64,000 bases of DNA, from positions 1-64,000 of the forward strand of contig JALHPZ010000033.1 in NCBI GenBank assembly GCA_022842245.1, read 5' to 3'. Both the position numbers and the translations under genes were made by a program. The notes beneath the pieces were generated by a model. That model made no database searches. It saw only the letters and a list, made by a program, of their open reading frames with translations, and had not been told where the DNA came from. This document shows positions 43,298 through 52,312 of the stretch, in pieces. Each line of letters begins with the position of its first letter. The stretch's first letter is position 1. This DNA is from Gemmataceae bacterium (GTDB lineage: Bacteria > Planctomycetota > Planctomycetia > Gemmatales > Gemmataceae).

Positions 43298-44269
43298 ATG
43301 ATCGTTTCGCTCGCCCTCATCGCGCTCGGGATCGCCCTGCTCGTGGGCGGAGGCGAGGCGCTCGTGCGCGGCGCGGTCGGCCTCGCCACCATCGCCCGCC
43401 TCACGCCCGCGGTCATCGGCCTCACCGTCGTCGCCGCCGGCACCTCCGTGCCCGAACTCGCCGTCAGCGGCATCGCGGCGTATCAGGGCAAGACCGAACT
43501 CGCGGTTGCCAACGTTTTCGGTTCCAACATCTTCAACGTACTCGTCATCGTCGGCCTCTGCGCCGTCGTGCGCCCCATCGCCTTCACGGGCAACACCGTC
43601 CGCCTCGAATATCCCGTGCTCGCGATCGTCACGCTGCTCTGCCTCGCCATCACGCAGGACGGCTCGTTCAACCGGCTCGACGCGGTATTGTGCCTAGCGA
43701 TCTACATCGGCTTCACGGCATACCTGGTGAGCCTGGTGCGCGAACAGGTGAGTGCATCCGAGGCGAAGGAACTGAAGGCGGAAGTGCGCGAACTGGAAAC
43801 CGGGAACAAACCACCGCGACTGGTCTTCAGCCTCGCGCTGGTTCTTGCCGGGGTCGTGTTACTCGCCGGGGGCGCACAAGCAACCGTGACGGGGGCGTCG
43901 GACCTTGCGCGGATGTTCGGCTGGTCCGAGCGGTTGATCGGGCTGACGATCGTGTCCGCGGGGACCGGGCTGCCGGAAGTGGTGGCATCCCTCGTTTCAA
44001 GTATCCGCGGCCGAAGCGACTTGGCGGTCGGAAACGTCATTGGCTCGAACCTCTTCAACACGCTCATCATTCCCGGCGTCAGCGCCCTGTTCGCGCCGCT
44101 GGCCGTGGCGCCGGGGCTGATCGCGAGCGACGGCTGGTGGATGCTCGGCGCGACGCTCGTGCTCGTGCCGTTCATGCTCACCGGCCGCCGCGTCAGCCGT
44201 CTCGAAGGCGCGGTGCTGCTGGCGATCTACGGCGCGTATCTGGGATTGCTGATCGCGACACCGGAATAA
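43298..44269 (+). CDS. CaCA-family calcium/sodium antiporter
   Basis: This 323-residue membrane protein has the two inverted alpha repeats. The first reads VIGLTVVAAGTSVPELAVSG and ANVFGSNIFNVLVIVG; the second reads LIGLTIVSAGTGLPEVVASL and GNVIGSNLFNTLIIPG. The acidic Glu in each GTxxPE motif is present, giving the ion-coordinating pair. Ten TMs with a central loop near 150-170 are expected. It is the YrbG-like type, exchanging Ca for Na or protons. Confidence 0.93.
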   Translation: MIVSLALIALGIALLVGGGEALVRGAVGLATIARLTPAVIGLTVVAAGTSVPELAVSGIAAYQGKTELAVANVFGSNIFNVLVIVGLCAVVRPIAFTGNTVRLEYPVLAIVTLLCLAITQDGSFNRLDAVLCLAIYIGFTAYLVSLVREQVSASEAKELKAEVRELETGNKPPRLVFSLALVLAGVVLLAGGAQATVTGASDLARMFGWSERLIGLTIVSAGTGLPEVVASLVSSIRGRSDLAVGNVIGSNLFNTLIIPGVSALFAPLAVAPGLIASDGWWMLGATLVLVPFMLTGRRVSRLEGAVLLAIYGAYLGLLIATPE

Positions 44270-44272
44270 ACC

Positions 44273-44845
44273 TCAGCGTTTCCAGCGGGCGGCGGCCTCG
44301 GCGACGCGCTTCCCGAGATGGACGCAGGTCTTGCGGTCGCCGGGGTTCACTTCGGTCTGGTTGCCGTCGGTCTGCGCCATCGCGCCGAGATAGGCACCGA
44401 TGCGATTGGCGTGCTCCGGGCCGGTGCCCTCGGCGAGCAGGCCGAGGCCGACCCAGACCATGCCGTGTTGCATGGCGTTGACGAGCAGACTCTGGAGGGT
44501 GTTGAGCTTGTCGCCGGAAAGGCCCATCGAGTGGGTGAACGCGGCGGCGATTTTGTCCTTCCAGCCTTGCTGGAACCAGACACCGGCGCAGCCGTCGATG
44601 AACGCCTTCATTTGGGCCGAGTAGCCGCCCATGTAGGTCGGCGTGCCGAAGACGATGGCGTCGGCGGCGGCGAGTTTGGCGACGGCGGCATCGTTCTTCC
44701 AGCGGCCTTCGGCGATGTCGGTACCGACGAGCCGGATCAGCTCGACAGTCGTGCCGGCGATGCCCTTCGCCCCCTCGGCGACGGCCTCGGCGAGCTGGTG
44801 CGTGTGCCCTTGGGCGGAGAAGTAGACAATCGCGACGGACGGCAT
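44273..44845 (-). CDS. NAD(P)H:quinone oxidoreductase, WrbA-type flavoprotein
   Basis: This 190-residue flavodoxin-like protein starts MPSVAIVYFSAQGHTHQLAE with the FMN phosphate loop (SAQGHT). FGTPTYMGGYSAQMKAFIDG and FTHSMGLSGDKLNTLQSL match WrbA, which makes two-electron quinone reductions. It begins 12 bp after the LarA-like gene on the same strand, and the two are probably co-transcribed. Confidence 0.9.
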   Translation of the reverse strand: MPSVAIVYFSAQGHTHQLAEAVAEGAKGIAGTTVELIRLVGTDIAEGRWKNDAAVAKLAAADAIVFGTPTYMGGYSAQMKAFIDGCAGVWFQQGWKDKIAAAFTHSMGLSGDKLNTLQSLLVNAMQHGMVWVGLGLLAEGTGPEHANRIGAYLGAMAQTDGNQTEVNPGDRKTCVHLGKRVAEAAARWKR

Positions 44846-44857
44846 GTTGAAGGCTCC

Positions 44858-46162
44858 TTAGTGTGGCTTCCGCTTCGCGCGGACGCTGTGCGGGAAGAGG
44901 CTTTCCTGATTCAACCGGCCGGCGGAATCAAACGGGAACTCCCGCGGTTCGCCGACGATTTCGAGGTGCGGGTTCGCCTGCGCTTCCGTCAGGAGTGCTG
45001 GCGACACCCAGAGTTCCGCGACTTCGAGCGTGTTCGGGACGACGGCGAGCTTCACGTTCGCCTCTTCCGGGTTCCAGCAGGTGTCGACACAGGCTTGAAT
45101 GCACTCGCGGTCGGTCTCGAAGCCGATGGGCAGCTTGCTGCGCCAGAGGAAACGGGCCGTGAGGTTATTCATGCGGAACGGTTTCTGGTCGATGGACGCG
45201 AGCGCCCGGTTGGTGACGAGGTCGGCGATGCCGATGCCGGTCGCGTTGCCGTGGCTCTCCGGGGATACGTCGAGCAGGCCGATGCGCGTGATGCGAGGCT
45301 TGGCGGCGGCGAGTTCCATCTCCGGCGAGGCTTCGATCAAGAGGCGCCCGACGACGTTCGGGTCGAGGCCCGCGCCGGAGTAGTTCTTCCCGCACTCGCC
45401 GACGATGAGCACATCGAGCTTGTCGAAGGGGATCTTCCCCATCAACTCGCGGGCCTTTTCCAGTAATGGCGGTTCTTCGTCGAAGAGGTCGTCCTTGTCG
45501 ATCACCTTCAGGATGGCCGTCTCTTCGTTGGTGTTCTCGACGATGGCGAGGCCGCCGAGGAACGGGGTCTTGGCCATCAGCACCTTGGCGGACTCGGGCA
45601 TCATCTCGGCGAGGCCGCGAACACCCCAGGAGTGGACTTGATCGGCCCCGTGGCGCTTGCCGAGGCCGATGGTGAGCATCTTCATGATGCCGCTTTCGAT
45701 CTTGCCCCGGAAGTCGGTGTGCGGCTTGACGCGCGAGACGGTGACGACGCCATCGGCGGCGAGGGCGTTCCTGTCCCACCAGACCGGCAGCCCCCAGGAG
45801 TTCGTGCCGACGTTCACGGCGTCCATGTCGGTCTTCACGGGCACGCCAAGGTTCGCTTCGTCGATGCCGTAGCTGGCGAGGAGTTCGCGCTGGCCTTCGG
45901 GGGTGGCGCCGCCGTGCGACCCCATCGCCGACACGACGAACGGCTTCGCGCCGAGTTCCTTCAGCGCGTCGATGGTCGCTTTGGCGATGGCGAGGTAGTT
46001 CTTGATCCCCCGGCTGCCGCACCCGACGGCGATGGACATGCCCGGCTTGATGCGCTTGGCGAGCTTGGACGTGAGCCACGCGCGGCGGGTTTCGCCGGGT
46101 ACGTCGGCGACGGTCGGCTGCGGGGCGGTCTGGCGGACGCGCTGGAGGGTCGGGAGCTTCAT
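44858..46162 (-). CDS. LarA-like (lactate racemase domain, DUF2088) protein
   Basis: This 434-residue protein starts at MKLPTLQRVRQTAPQPTVAD (46162). Features include IAVGCGSRGIKNYLAIAKAT, FVVSAMGSHGGATPEGQREL, VSRVKPHTDFRGKIESGIMK and the LIVGECGKNYSGAGLDPNVV block. This is the long planctomycete LarA-like family, related to the nickel-pincer lactate racemase, though the racemase histidines cannot be matched with confidence. No larB/C/E genes are adjacent. It is probably an isomerase or epimerase of 2-hydroxy acids. Confidence 0.75.
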   Translation of the reverse strand: MKLPTLQRVRQTAPQPTVADVPGETRRAWLTSKLAKRIKPGMSIAVGCGSRGIKNYLAIAKATIDALKELGAKPFVVSAMGSHGGATPEGQRELLASYGIDEANLGVPVKTDMDAVNVGTNSWGLPVWWDRNALAADGVVTVSRVKPHTDFRGKIESGIMKMLTIGLGKRHGADQVHSWGVRGLAEMMPESAKVLMAKTPFLGGLAIVENTNEETAILKVIDKDDLFDEEPPLLEKARELMGKIPFDKLDVLIVGECGKNYSGAGLDPNVVGRLLIEASPEMELAAAKPRITRIGLLDVSPESHGNATGIGIADLVTNRALASIDQKPFRMNNLTARFLWRSKLPIGFETDRECIQACVDTCWNPEEANVKLAVVPNTLEVAELWVSPALLTEAQANPHLEIVGEPREFPFDSAGRLNQESLFPHSVRAKRKPH

Positions 46163-46248
46163 GAATTTTTCGGGGTAGGCTGGAGCGCGGAATCCGAACG
46201 AAGTCGGCGAGCGTAGTTTATCAAAACACTCTGACCAAAGGTGCGGCG

Positions 46249-46878
46249 ATGGCGGCGATCGACCCAAAACTGAAGTTGGAAACGCTGCGAATCGAAAAGG
46301 AACTGTTCGCCGCCTCGGAGAAATTCGAAAAGGACGGCGATTTCCGGTGGTTCTTCTCGTACGCCCACGCGAAGATCACCGAGCAGATCAACAAGAACCT
46401 GAACTTGTTCCGAGATCCGAACGCCGTCATCCGGTTGAATGCGCATTTCGCGAGCGAATACCTGAAGGCCGCCAGAGGGCAACCTCACGAGGCCTGGTCC
46501 AAAGCGTTCAAGATCTGCAAGGCGCTCGAGAAAAATGCCCCCAATAACCCCGCATTGATCGGCGAAGTCGAACTCTGCGGTGCCCAGATGGCGAACGTGC
46601 ACATCCATGTCGATCTGGCCAACGCACTGCGCGAAGTCGGCTGCATCGATCGGAACGACTACGGCAACATTCTCACATTCGTGCTCCGGGGGAATCTGGC
46701 TGCGGAGAACAAGCTACGCGGCAAATTCGGCGGTGCCACGATGTTCCTGCTGAGTGCCCTGGTCGGGCCGAAGCTCAATATGGACGTGAAGAAGTGGCGG
46801 AACGCGGCCTATACGGAGGTCTGCGGCGGCACGGTGCCCGACCCGGAGAAGAGCTTCCAATCGCAGATCCAGTACTGA
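46249..46878 (+). CDS. DUF5995-like hypothetical protein
   Basis: This 209-residue soluble, helical protein contains FRWFFSYAHAKITEQINKNL and AHFASEYLKAA, then ELCGAQMANVHIHVDLANAL. The last resembles the DUF5995 signature, in which a NAHI-DL-AL segment with conserved His and Asp recurs. Function unknown; the His/Asp set may bind a metal. Codon use is milder in GC than its neighbours. It is divergent from the LarA-like gene, with 86 bp between starts. Confidence 0.6.
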   Translation: MAAIDPKLKLETLRIEKELFAASEKFEKDGDFRWFFSYAHAKITEQINKNLNLFRDPNAVIRLNAHFASEYLKAARGQPHEAWSKAFKICKALEKNAPNNPALIGEVELCGAQMANVHIHVDLANALREVGCIDRNDYGNILTFVLRGNLAAENKLRGKFGGATMFLLSALVGPKLNMDVKKWRNAAYTEVCGGTVPDPEKSFQSQIQY

Positions 46879-46881
46879 CGA

Positions 46882-47586
46882 TCAGGGGGCATCTGGATCG
46901 ACGCCGAGTTGGCGCAGGCGTGCGGCGAGGAGGTCGGCGCGTCGCTTTTCGACCTCGGCGCGTTGCTTCTCCGCCTCGGCGCGGACTCGTTCCCGCGCCA
47001 GCCATTCTTCGGCTTCGTCGCGTTGTTCGGCGATCTCGTCGGGCTTTTTCAACTGCCGGCCGTCCGGGCCGTAGACCGTCAGGCTGCCGCGCTCCAAGAG
47101 GAATCGTAATCCAAGCCGCGGACTGACGAATCCGTTCGGCTCCGCGACCTCGACGAGCTTGCCTTCGCTGCGGACGCGGATTTCGAGATGGCTCGGATGT
47201 TCGGGGTAAACGATGTAGTATTCTTCCGCTCCGAACTTCTCGTAGAACGCGAGCTTCTTCTGCATCTGCTCGAAGCGGTTGTTGGGCGACCAGACTTCGA
47301 AGACGACTTGCGGGAAGATTCCCTTTTCTTCCCAGACGCGGTAACTGCCGCGGTATTTCTTCTCGGCTCCGAAGGCGACGTACACGTCCGGCGCCTGCCG
47401 CGTTTCCGGGTCGCCTTCCACCGGATAGATGAGATGATCCCCGGTGACGAACACATCGGGGCGCGACCGAAGATAGGCCTCGATGTTCCACTTGAGCATC
47501 GCGATCCAGTCGAACTGCAGGGTATTGTCCGCTATCGGCTGCCCATCCGAATCGGGATAGTAAACCCGTGGAATAGCCGGTGTCAT
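46882..47586 (-). CDS. Uma2-family protein (PD-(D/E)xK nuclease fold)
   Basis: This 234-residue protein starts at MTPAIPRVYYPDSDGQPIAD (47586), overlapping the DUF1501 stop (ATGA). The core holds VTGDHLIYPVEGDP, QAPDVYVAF with the conserved Pro-Asp, VVFEVWSPNNR with the Glu, and KLAFYEKFGAEEYYIVYP. The C-terminal 60 residues are a charged coiled coil. Uma2 proteins are widespread in planctomycetes and cyanobacteria. The fold is nuclease-like, but activity is generally unproven. Confidence 0.88.
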   Translation of the reverse strand: MTPAIPRVYYPDSDGQPIADNTLQFDWIAMLKWNIEAYLRSRPDVFVTGDHLIYPVEGDPETRQAPDVYVAFGAEKKYRGSYRVWEEKGIFPQVVFEVWSPNNRFEQMQKKLAFYEKFGAEEYYIVYPEHPSHLEIRVRSEGKLVEVAEPNGFVSPRLGLRFLLERGSLTVYGPDGRQLKKPDEIAEQRDEAEEWLARERVRAEAEKQRAEVEKRRADLLAARLRQLGVDPDAP

Positions 47587-48941
47587 CCCAGCGACTCCGT
47601 TCGGCCCGTGAAGAGTTGACTGATCGCGCGGCCCCGATTCAACTGGGACGGACGGCTCGTGCGGTCCAGCACTTCCGCATCCGCCGGTACGCCCAGCACC
47701 TGATAAACCGTCGCACCGAAATCGTCCGGCGCGAACGGTGTCGTGCTCGGATACGCGCCGAGCGCGTCCGAGGCGCCGATCACCTGCCCCGGGCGCACGC
47801 CGCCGCCGAAGAACAAGCCGCTGAAGCACGCCGCCCAGTGGTCGCGGCCGATCTTCGCGTTCTTGTCCTGGAAGCTCAGCTTGGGCGTGCGGCCGAACTC
47901 GCCGATGACGGCAACGAATACGTCGTCGAGCATCCCCGACTGCGCGAGGTCGTCGTACAGGGCCGACACGGCGTTATCGAGCGGCGGCAGCAGATCCTTC
48001 TTCATCCGGTCGAAGATGTTCGAGTGCGAATCCCAGTTCTGCACGCGGCCCATGTTCGCCTGGACGACGGAGACGCCCGCCTGGAGTAGTCGCCGGGATA
48101 AGAGCAGCGACTGGCCGAACTGGTGCCGGCCGTACTGGTCGCGCACCGCCGCCGGCTCCTGCGACAGGTCGAACGCCTTCGACACCTTGCCGGAGGTCAG
48201 CAGCTTGAAGGCGGTGTCTTGCGTGTCGGTGAGCTTCTTCGCCTCGGCCGATTCGGCGAGGCGGACCTGCTGCTGGTTGATCGCGGCGAGCAGCGCCTGG
48301 CGGTTGTTCAGTTCGTCCGCGTCGAGGCCGGGCGCGATGCGCAGGTTGTCGACCTTGAAGTCTCGCTTGTTCGGGTCGGCGTTGAGCTGCCACGGATCGT
48401 GGCGCGGGCCGAGGAAGCCGCCGTGCTGGCCGGGCCAATGCAGGTTGCCATCCGAGAGGAAGAACGGCAGGCTCACGCCTGTCGGCACGCCGTCGGTTCG
48501 CGGCCGCAGGTAGTTCAGCCCCGCGGCGTAGCACGGCCAGTCCTCGCGTGAGATCGGCTTGTCGAAACGGACGCCCGGCTGGATCGTCCCCGTGATGACG
48601 TGGTGCGTCGCGGCGGTGTGGTTGTTGTCCTTGTGGGTGAAGGTTCGCACGAGGGAGAACTTGTCGGCGCGGGCCGCGAGTTTCGGCAGGTGCTCGCAGT
48701 AGCGCACGCCGGCAAGCTTCGTCGGAATGCTATTGAACTCGCCGCGCACCTCGGCCGGGGCGTCCGGCTTCGGGTCGAACGTCTCGAACTGGCTGGCGGC
48801 GCCGGTGAGGAAGACGATCAGCACCGACTTGGGCTTGCGCGCCGGTGCCGCACGGCCGATCCCGGCGAGGCTCAGACCCAGCAGGCCCGAATAGCCGACC
48901 TGCAATAGTTCCCGGCGGTGGATGCCGATTCCGCGTGTCAT
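47583..48941 (-). CDS. DUF1501 protein with Tat leader
   Basis: This 452-residue protein has a twin-arginine leader (MTRGIGIHRRELLQVGYSGL). The sulfatase-like DUF1501 blocks follow: SVLIVFLTGAASQFETFDPK, FSLVRTFTHKDNNHTAATHH, VSVVQANMGRVQNWDSHSNI, VAVIGEFGRTPKLS and GRDHWAACFSGLFFGGGVRP. The usual metal ligands (Asp, His, Glu-Phe-Gly-Arg-Thr) appear. Exported and of unknown substrate, this family is one of the clearest markers of a planctomycete genome. Here its usual DUF1553/DUF1549 partner is absent. Confidence 0.93.
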   Translation of the reverse strand: MTRGIGIHRRELLQVGYSGLLGLSLAGIGRAAPARKPKSVLIVFLTGAASQFETFDPKPDAPAEVRGEFNSIPTKLAGVRYCEHLPKLAARADKFSLVRTFTHKDNNHTAATHHVITGTIQPGVRFDKPISREDWPCYAAGLNYLRPRTDGVPTGVSLPFFLSDGNLHWPGQHGGFLGPRHDPWQLNADPNKRDFKVDNLRIAPGLDADELNNRQALLAAINQQQVRLAESAEAKKLTDTQDTAFKLLTSGKVSKAFDLSQEPAAVRDQYGRHQFGQSLLLSRRLLQAGVSVVQANMGRVQNWDSHSNIFDRMKKDLLPPLDNAVSALYDDLAQSGMLDDVFVAVIGEFGRTPKLSFQDKNAKIGRDHWAACFSGLFFGGGVRPGQVIGASDALGAYPSTTPFAPDDFGATVYQVLGVPADAEVLDRTSRPSQLNRGRAISQLFTGRTESLG

Positions 48942-49020
48942 CGATTGCGTCCAAACGTGCGGTGGGGGTAGGAATGGGAATTCTACCCGCGCCGGGCCGT
49001 TTTCGCAATCGACTTCGGGA

Positions 49021-49950
49021 TCACGCGTTCGGTCGCACGATCAGCACCGGCCCCTGCGCGCCGCGGATCACCCGATCCGCCACGCTGCCGAACATCGCGC
49101 GCGACAATCCGCTCCGCCCGTGCGTCGCCATCGCCACGGCCACCGTCGGCTGACATGCTTCCTTCAGGATCACCTCCGCCGCATCGCCGTGTTCGACCAC
49201 CCGTGCCGAGACGCGACCGGAATACGGCTTCAGCCGGCCCGCCCAGTCGTTCAAATACAGGTCCACGATCGCTCGGACCGGTCGGGTCTGTTCGTGCGGA
49301 ACCGGCGGACGGTCCACGCGCGACAGGAACGCCACGATGTCGTCCACCGCGTCGATCACCGTCAATAGTTCGATCTCGCAGCCAAACCATTCGAACATCC
49401 GCACGGCCGGCTCCAAGGCCTGCTCGGAGAACGTCGATCCGTCGAGCGGGACGACGACTTTGTCGATTCGAGGGCGTTCGGTCTTCGCCGGTGGCTTGTC
49501 CGAGACGGTCCGCAACAGCAGCGTGGGGCTCGGGGCCGCTCGAAGATATTCGTCGGTCACGCTGCCGAACAGCGTGCGGGACCACGGTCCGCGGCCGTGC
49601 GTCGTCATCACCGTCAGGTCGACCGACTGCGCGCGTGCGAAATCGGCCAGCGTCGCCGCGGCCGTACCGATCGGTTGCAACAACGTCGTCGTCACGGCGA
49701 TCTGCGCTTCCTCATCCCGCCAATCCGAGGCGACTCGCGCCAGGGACTCGGTTTCGTCCTTTTCCAGTTGGGCGATCAGCGCGCTTTCGTTCGGAATCAG
49801 TCCGTCGCCGGTGGCCGGGACCGCCAACACCTCGTGAACGCGAACCAGGTGCACGGCCGCGCCGGTATTTCGAGCCAGGGCGAATGCCCACGGAAGGGCG
49901 TGTTCCCCCGCGGGCGAACCATCGAGTGGAACCAGAAGATTACGGAGCAT
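49021..49950 (-). CDS. tandem universal stress protein
   Basis: This 309-residue protein consists of two Usp domains. The first starts LRNLLVPLDGSPAGEHALPW and ends MTTHGRGPWSRTLFGSV; the second starts IDKVVVPLDGSTFSEQALEP and ends ATHGRSGLSRAMFGSVADRV. The first Gly of the ATP-binding G-2x-G-9x-G-S motif is Thr in one domain and Ala in the other, so nucleotide binding may be weak. It is divergent from a small secreted protein gene. Confidence 0.9.
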   Translation of the reverse strand: MLRNLLVPLDGSPAGEHALPWAFALARNTGAAVHLVRVHEVLAVPATGDGLIPNESALIAQLEKDETESLARVASDWRDEEAQIAVTTTLLQPIGTAAATLADFARAQSVDLTVMTTHGRGPWSRTLFGSVTDEYLRAAPSPTLLLRTVSDKPPAKTERPRIDKVVVPLDGSTFSEQALEPAVRMFEWFGCEIELLTVIDAVDDIVAFLSRVDRPPVPHEQTRPVRAIVDLYLNDWAGRLKPYSGRVSARVVEHGDAAEVILKEACQPTVAVAMATHGRSGLSRAMFGSVADRVIRGAQGPVLIVRPNA

Positions 49951-50117
49951 GGCGGTTCTCCCAGGGTCGTTGCACCATTTATGATACGCTTATCCGCTTT
50001 GAGTGGAATCAAAAGGAAACCGCGGGGAATCGAAACTCGCGCGTTGTCCCGTTCGGGCCGGGCCGCTACCAGTAATCGCGGGGCGCGCCGCCCCCCTTTC
50101 CACTGGAGAATCGAATC

Positions 50118-50525
50118 ATGTTCCGCCTCGCACTCGGATTGCTCGCGATCACCGCCGGCCTCGCCCTCGCCGAAGAGAAGAAGGACAAGAAGGACGCCCC
50201 CAAGCTCGCCGGCAGCTGGGTCCGCGACGCCGACGGCACCGAGATCAAGTTCACCTTCAAGGACAAGACCCTCGACGTCGGCGCGAAGAACGGCGACAAC
50301 GGCATGACCGCCACCTGCGACTACACCTTCAAGGACGGCGTCGTGAAGGCCAAGGTCACCAAGGTGGTCGAGAAGGGCGAGTTCCCCGCCAAGCCGAACG
50401 AAGGGTTCGAGTTCAGCTTCAAGATCACCGTGAAGGAGAAGAAGGCGACCATCGACGACTTCAAGAGCGAGCTGGAAGGCGCGAAGGCGGTCGTCGAAGG
50501 CGAGTACGAGAAGAAGGACGACTGA
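50118..50525 (+). CDS. small secreted hypothetical protein
   Basis: This 135-residue protein has a signal peptide (MFRLALGLLAITAGLALAEE) followed by a Lys/Asp-rich mature part: LAGSWVRDADGTEIKFTFKD, then CDYTFKDGVVKAKVTKV and FKITVKEKKATIDDF. The alternating strands suggest a small lipocalin-like barrel, as in planctomycete TIGR03067-type proteins, but the match is loose. A terminator follows. Confidence 0.75.
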   Translation: MFRLALGLLAITAGLALAEEKKDKKDAPKLAGSWVRDADGTEIKFTFKDKTLDVGAKNGDNGMTATCDYTFKDGVVKAKVTKVVEKGEFPAKPNEGFEFSFKITVKEKKATIDDFKSELEGAKAVVEGEYEKKDD

Positions 50526-50547
50526 CCGACCCGCCGGATTCGGTACG

Positions 50548-50570
50548 ACCGGGCGAGCTCATCGCCCGGT
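50548..50570 (+). terminator. terminator of the small secreted protein gene
   Basis: ACCGGGCGA pairs with TCGCCCGGT around a 5-base loop, then CTTCGTTTTG. It begins 23 bp after the stop codon. Confidence 0.75.
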
Positions 50571-50661
50571 CTTCGTTTTGGGAATGGAATTTGCAAACAC
50601 CGCCGGATCGGGTACGTTGGAGGATGAGGAACAGCCGTCCTCACCCGTCGGGAGTCGAGCC

Positions 50662-51654
50662 ATGTTGACCGGAGCACCGCCCAGCACGACGACCGAAGAG
50701 CCGATCGAGAATCCCGGCTTCCGCGACCTCGACCCGAACGGCGTCATCGAACAGCCGTTCTGGGAACGCTACAACCGGCAGCTGGAATTTCCCATCAGCG
50801 TCGCCATCGCGGCGCTCGTCCTCTCGGCCACGATCGCCCTCTACTACGCCATCTCGAACTTCGGCCCGCCGGACAAGGCCGCGATGCCGTTGAACTTCGC
50901 CGGCGGCGACGACGATGAGGGCGACGGCAGCCCCGGCGACGGCGGCGCGCAGGACCAGGTCGTCGGCAAGCCGCTTTCCGCCGCCGAGCGCGACCTGCTG
51001 CTCAAGGAAATGCAGCTTAACGAACCGAAGGATTTGCAGGAGAAGCTCGACTTCGGCGGCGATGTGGAAATCCCGGAAAACGAACAGATCGCTCTCGCCC
51101 AACTCGACGAGGCGCTCCGCAAGAAACTGCTCGGCGCCAAGACCGGCACCGGGGCGGGTACCAGCGGGGGCGACCCGCTCGGCGGGAAAGGCCCCGGCGG
51201 CTTCGGCGCCAGCTCCACCTACGCCCGCGCCCTCCGCTGGATCCTCCGCTTCGACACCTCGTCCGGCGACGACTACGTCGCGCAGATGTCCGGCATCGGC
51301 GGCGTCGTCATGGTCCCCGTTCCGCCCGACAACAAGAACTTCCTGATCTTCAAGAACCCGCGTTCCGGACAGTCGGCCCCGGCCACCGACGACGACATCC
51401 AGAAATACACGAAGATGATCCAGTTCGCCGAAGTGCGCCGCGATTCCGTCGAATCCGTCGCGAAGGCGCTCAAGCTGACCTTCACGCCGAAGTCGTTCTT
51501 CGCCTACTTCCCGAGGGAACTCGAAGAGAAGCTCGCGGCCCTGGAGAAGAACTACCAGAATAAGAACCCCGAGCAGATCCGCTCGACGGCGTTCAAGGTG
51601 ATCGTCCGCGGTGGGAATTACGACTTCATCGTCGTCGAACAGAAACTGCGATGA
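50662..51654 (+). CDS. single-TM protein facing the ExbBD operon; possible TonB/TolA-like partner
   Basis: This 330-residue protein starts at MLTGAPPSTTTEEPIENPGF (50662) with GGGAG upstream. It has a cytoplasmic head, one TM at about residues 46-66 (FPISVAIAALVLSATIALYY), an acidic Gly/Asp linker, a helical stretch, a Gly-rich segment and a C-terminal alpha/beta domain from about 185. That layout is what a periplasm-spanning energy transducer would have, and it converges on ExbD/ExbB genes. The Pro-Lys/Pro-Glu repeats of classical TonB are missing. Function inferred only. Confidence 0.6.
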   Translation: MLTGAPPSTTTEEPIENPGFRDLDPNGVIEQPFWERYNRQLEFPISVAIAALVLSATIALYYAISNFGPPDKAAMPLNFAGGDDDEGDGSPGDGGAQDQVVGKPLSAAERDLLLKEMQLNEPKDLQEKLDFGGDVEIPENEQIALAQLDEALRKKLLGAKTGTGAGTSGGDPLGGKGPGGFGASSTYARALRWILRFDTSSGDDYVAQMSGIGGVVMVPVPPDNKNFLIFKNPRSGQSAPATDDDIQKYTKMIQFAEVRRDSVESVAKALKLTFTPKSFFAYFPRELEEKLAALEKNYQNKNPEQIRSTAFKVIVRGGNYDFIVVEQKLR

Positions 51655-51658
51655 CATG

Positions 51659-51688
51659 GAAGCCCGCGGACGATCGTCCGCGGGCTTC
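51659..51688. terminator. bidirectional terminator between convergent genes
   Basis: GAAGCCCGCGGACG and CGTCCGCGGGCTTC form a perfect stem around AT, four bases after the plus-strand stop and three before the minus-strand stop. It shares its CGGACG core with the terminators at 22888 and 27177. Confidence 0.75.
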
Positions 51689-51691
51689 GCC

Positions 51692-52312
51692 CTATCCCGG
51701 TTTCTTCCGTTTCAAACTCACGTTCACCACGTCCGCCGCCTTCGCCGAGTCGATCACCTTCGCCACCACGCCCCACGGCACGCGGCCCTCGAACTCCAGC
51801 AGCATCTCCCGCTTCCCCGTCGCCTTCACCACGTCCGTCAGCGTCTTCTCCGTTTCCTCCATCTCGATGATCTTGTCGTTCACGCGCAGCCGCGGCCGGT
51901 CGTCCACCATCCACAACTCCACCTTGAACATCTGCTCCTGCATCTCCTTGTTCGGCTTCGCCTTTTCCCCCTTCTCCTTCGAGTCGGGTTCGCCCGGCAC
52001 GTCGATCGTGCGCCGCAGGATCGAGTACGACGTCGTCAGGATGAAGAAGACGAGCAGAACCAGCGCCACGTCGATGAGCGGGTTCATGTCCAACCGGGAT
52101 TCGTCGACCTCCTCGGCCGGCGGCGGACCCATCTCCGAGATGACGTCGGCGAACTGCGCGTGCTCTTCGATCGGCACCCAGTCGCGGTCGATCGGCCCGC
52201 GCACGTCGTCCGACGGCTCCCACTCGCCCTCGCGGATGCCTTCGAGCACCTTTTGCGCCGTCGGCAACTCCACGATGTTCCCGGACCCTTCCATCCGCAC
52301 GCGCCAGCTCAT
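51692..52312 (-). CDS. ExbD/TolR-family protein, second copy
   Basis: This 206-residue protein has an N-terminal cytoplasmic domain (residues 1-70, a diverged GYF-like or regulatory head), then MNPLIDVALVLLVFFILTTS, the ExbD TM helix with the proton-carrying Asp. A periplasmic TolR-like domain with VVKATGKREMLLEFEGRVPW follows. It overlaps the upstream exbD by four bases. With ExbB it should form an ion-driven stator complex. Confidence 0.88.
   Translation of the reverse strand: MSWRVRMEGSGNIVELPTAQKVLEGIREGEWEPSDDVRGPIDRDWVPIEEHAQFADVISEMGPPPAEEVDESRLDMNPLIDVALVLLVFFILTTSYSILRRTIDVPGEPDSKEKGEKAKPNKEMQEQMFKVELWMVDDRPRLRVNDKIIEMEETEKTLTDVVKATGKREMLLEFEGRVPWGVVAKVIDSAKAADVVNVSLKRKKPG

Noticed and set aside
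44858..46162. Assignment as true nickel-dependent lactate racemase (larA)
   Set aside because: The DUF2088 fold is likely, but no larB/larC/larE neighbours and no certain match of the pincer-bearing Lys and His, so the symbol was withheld.
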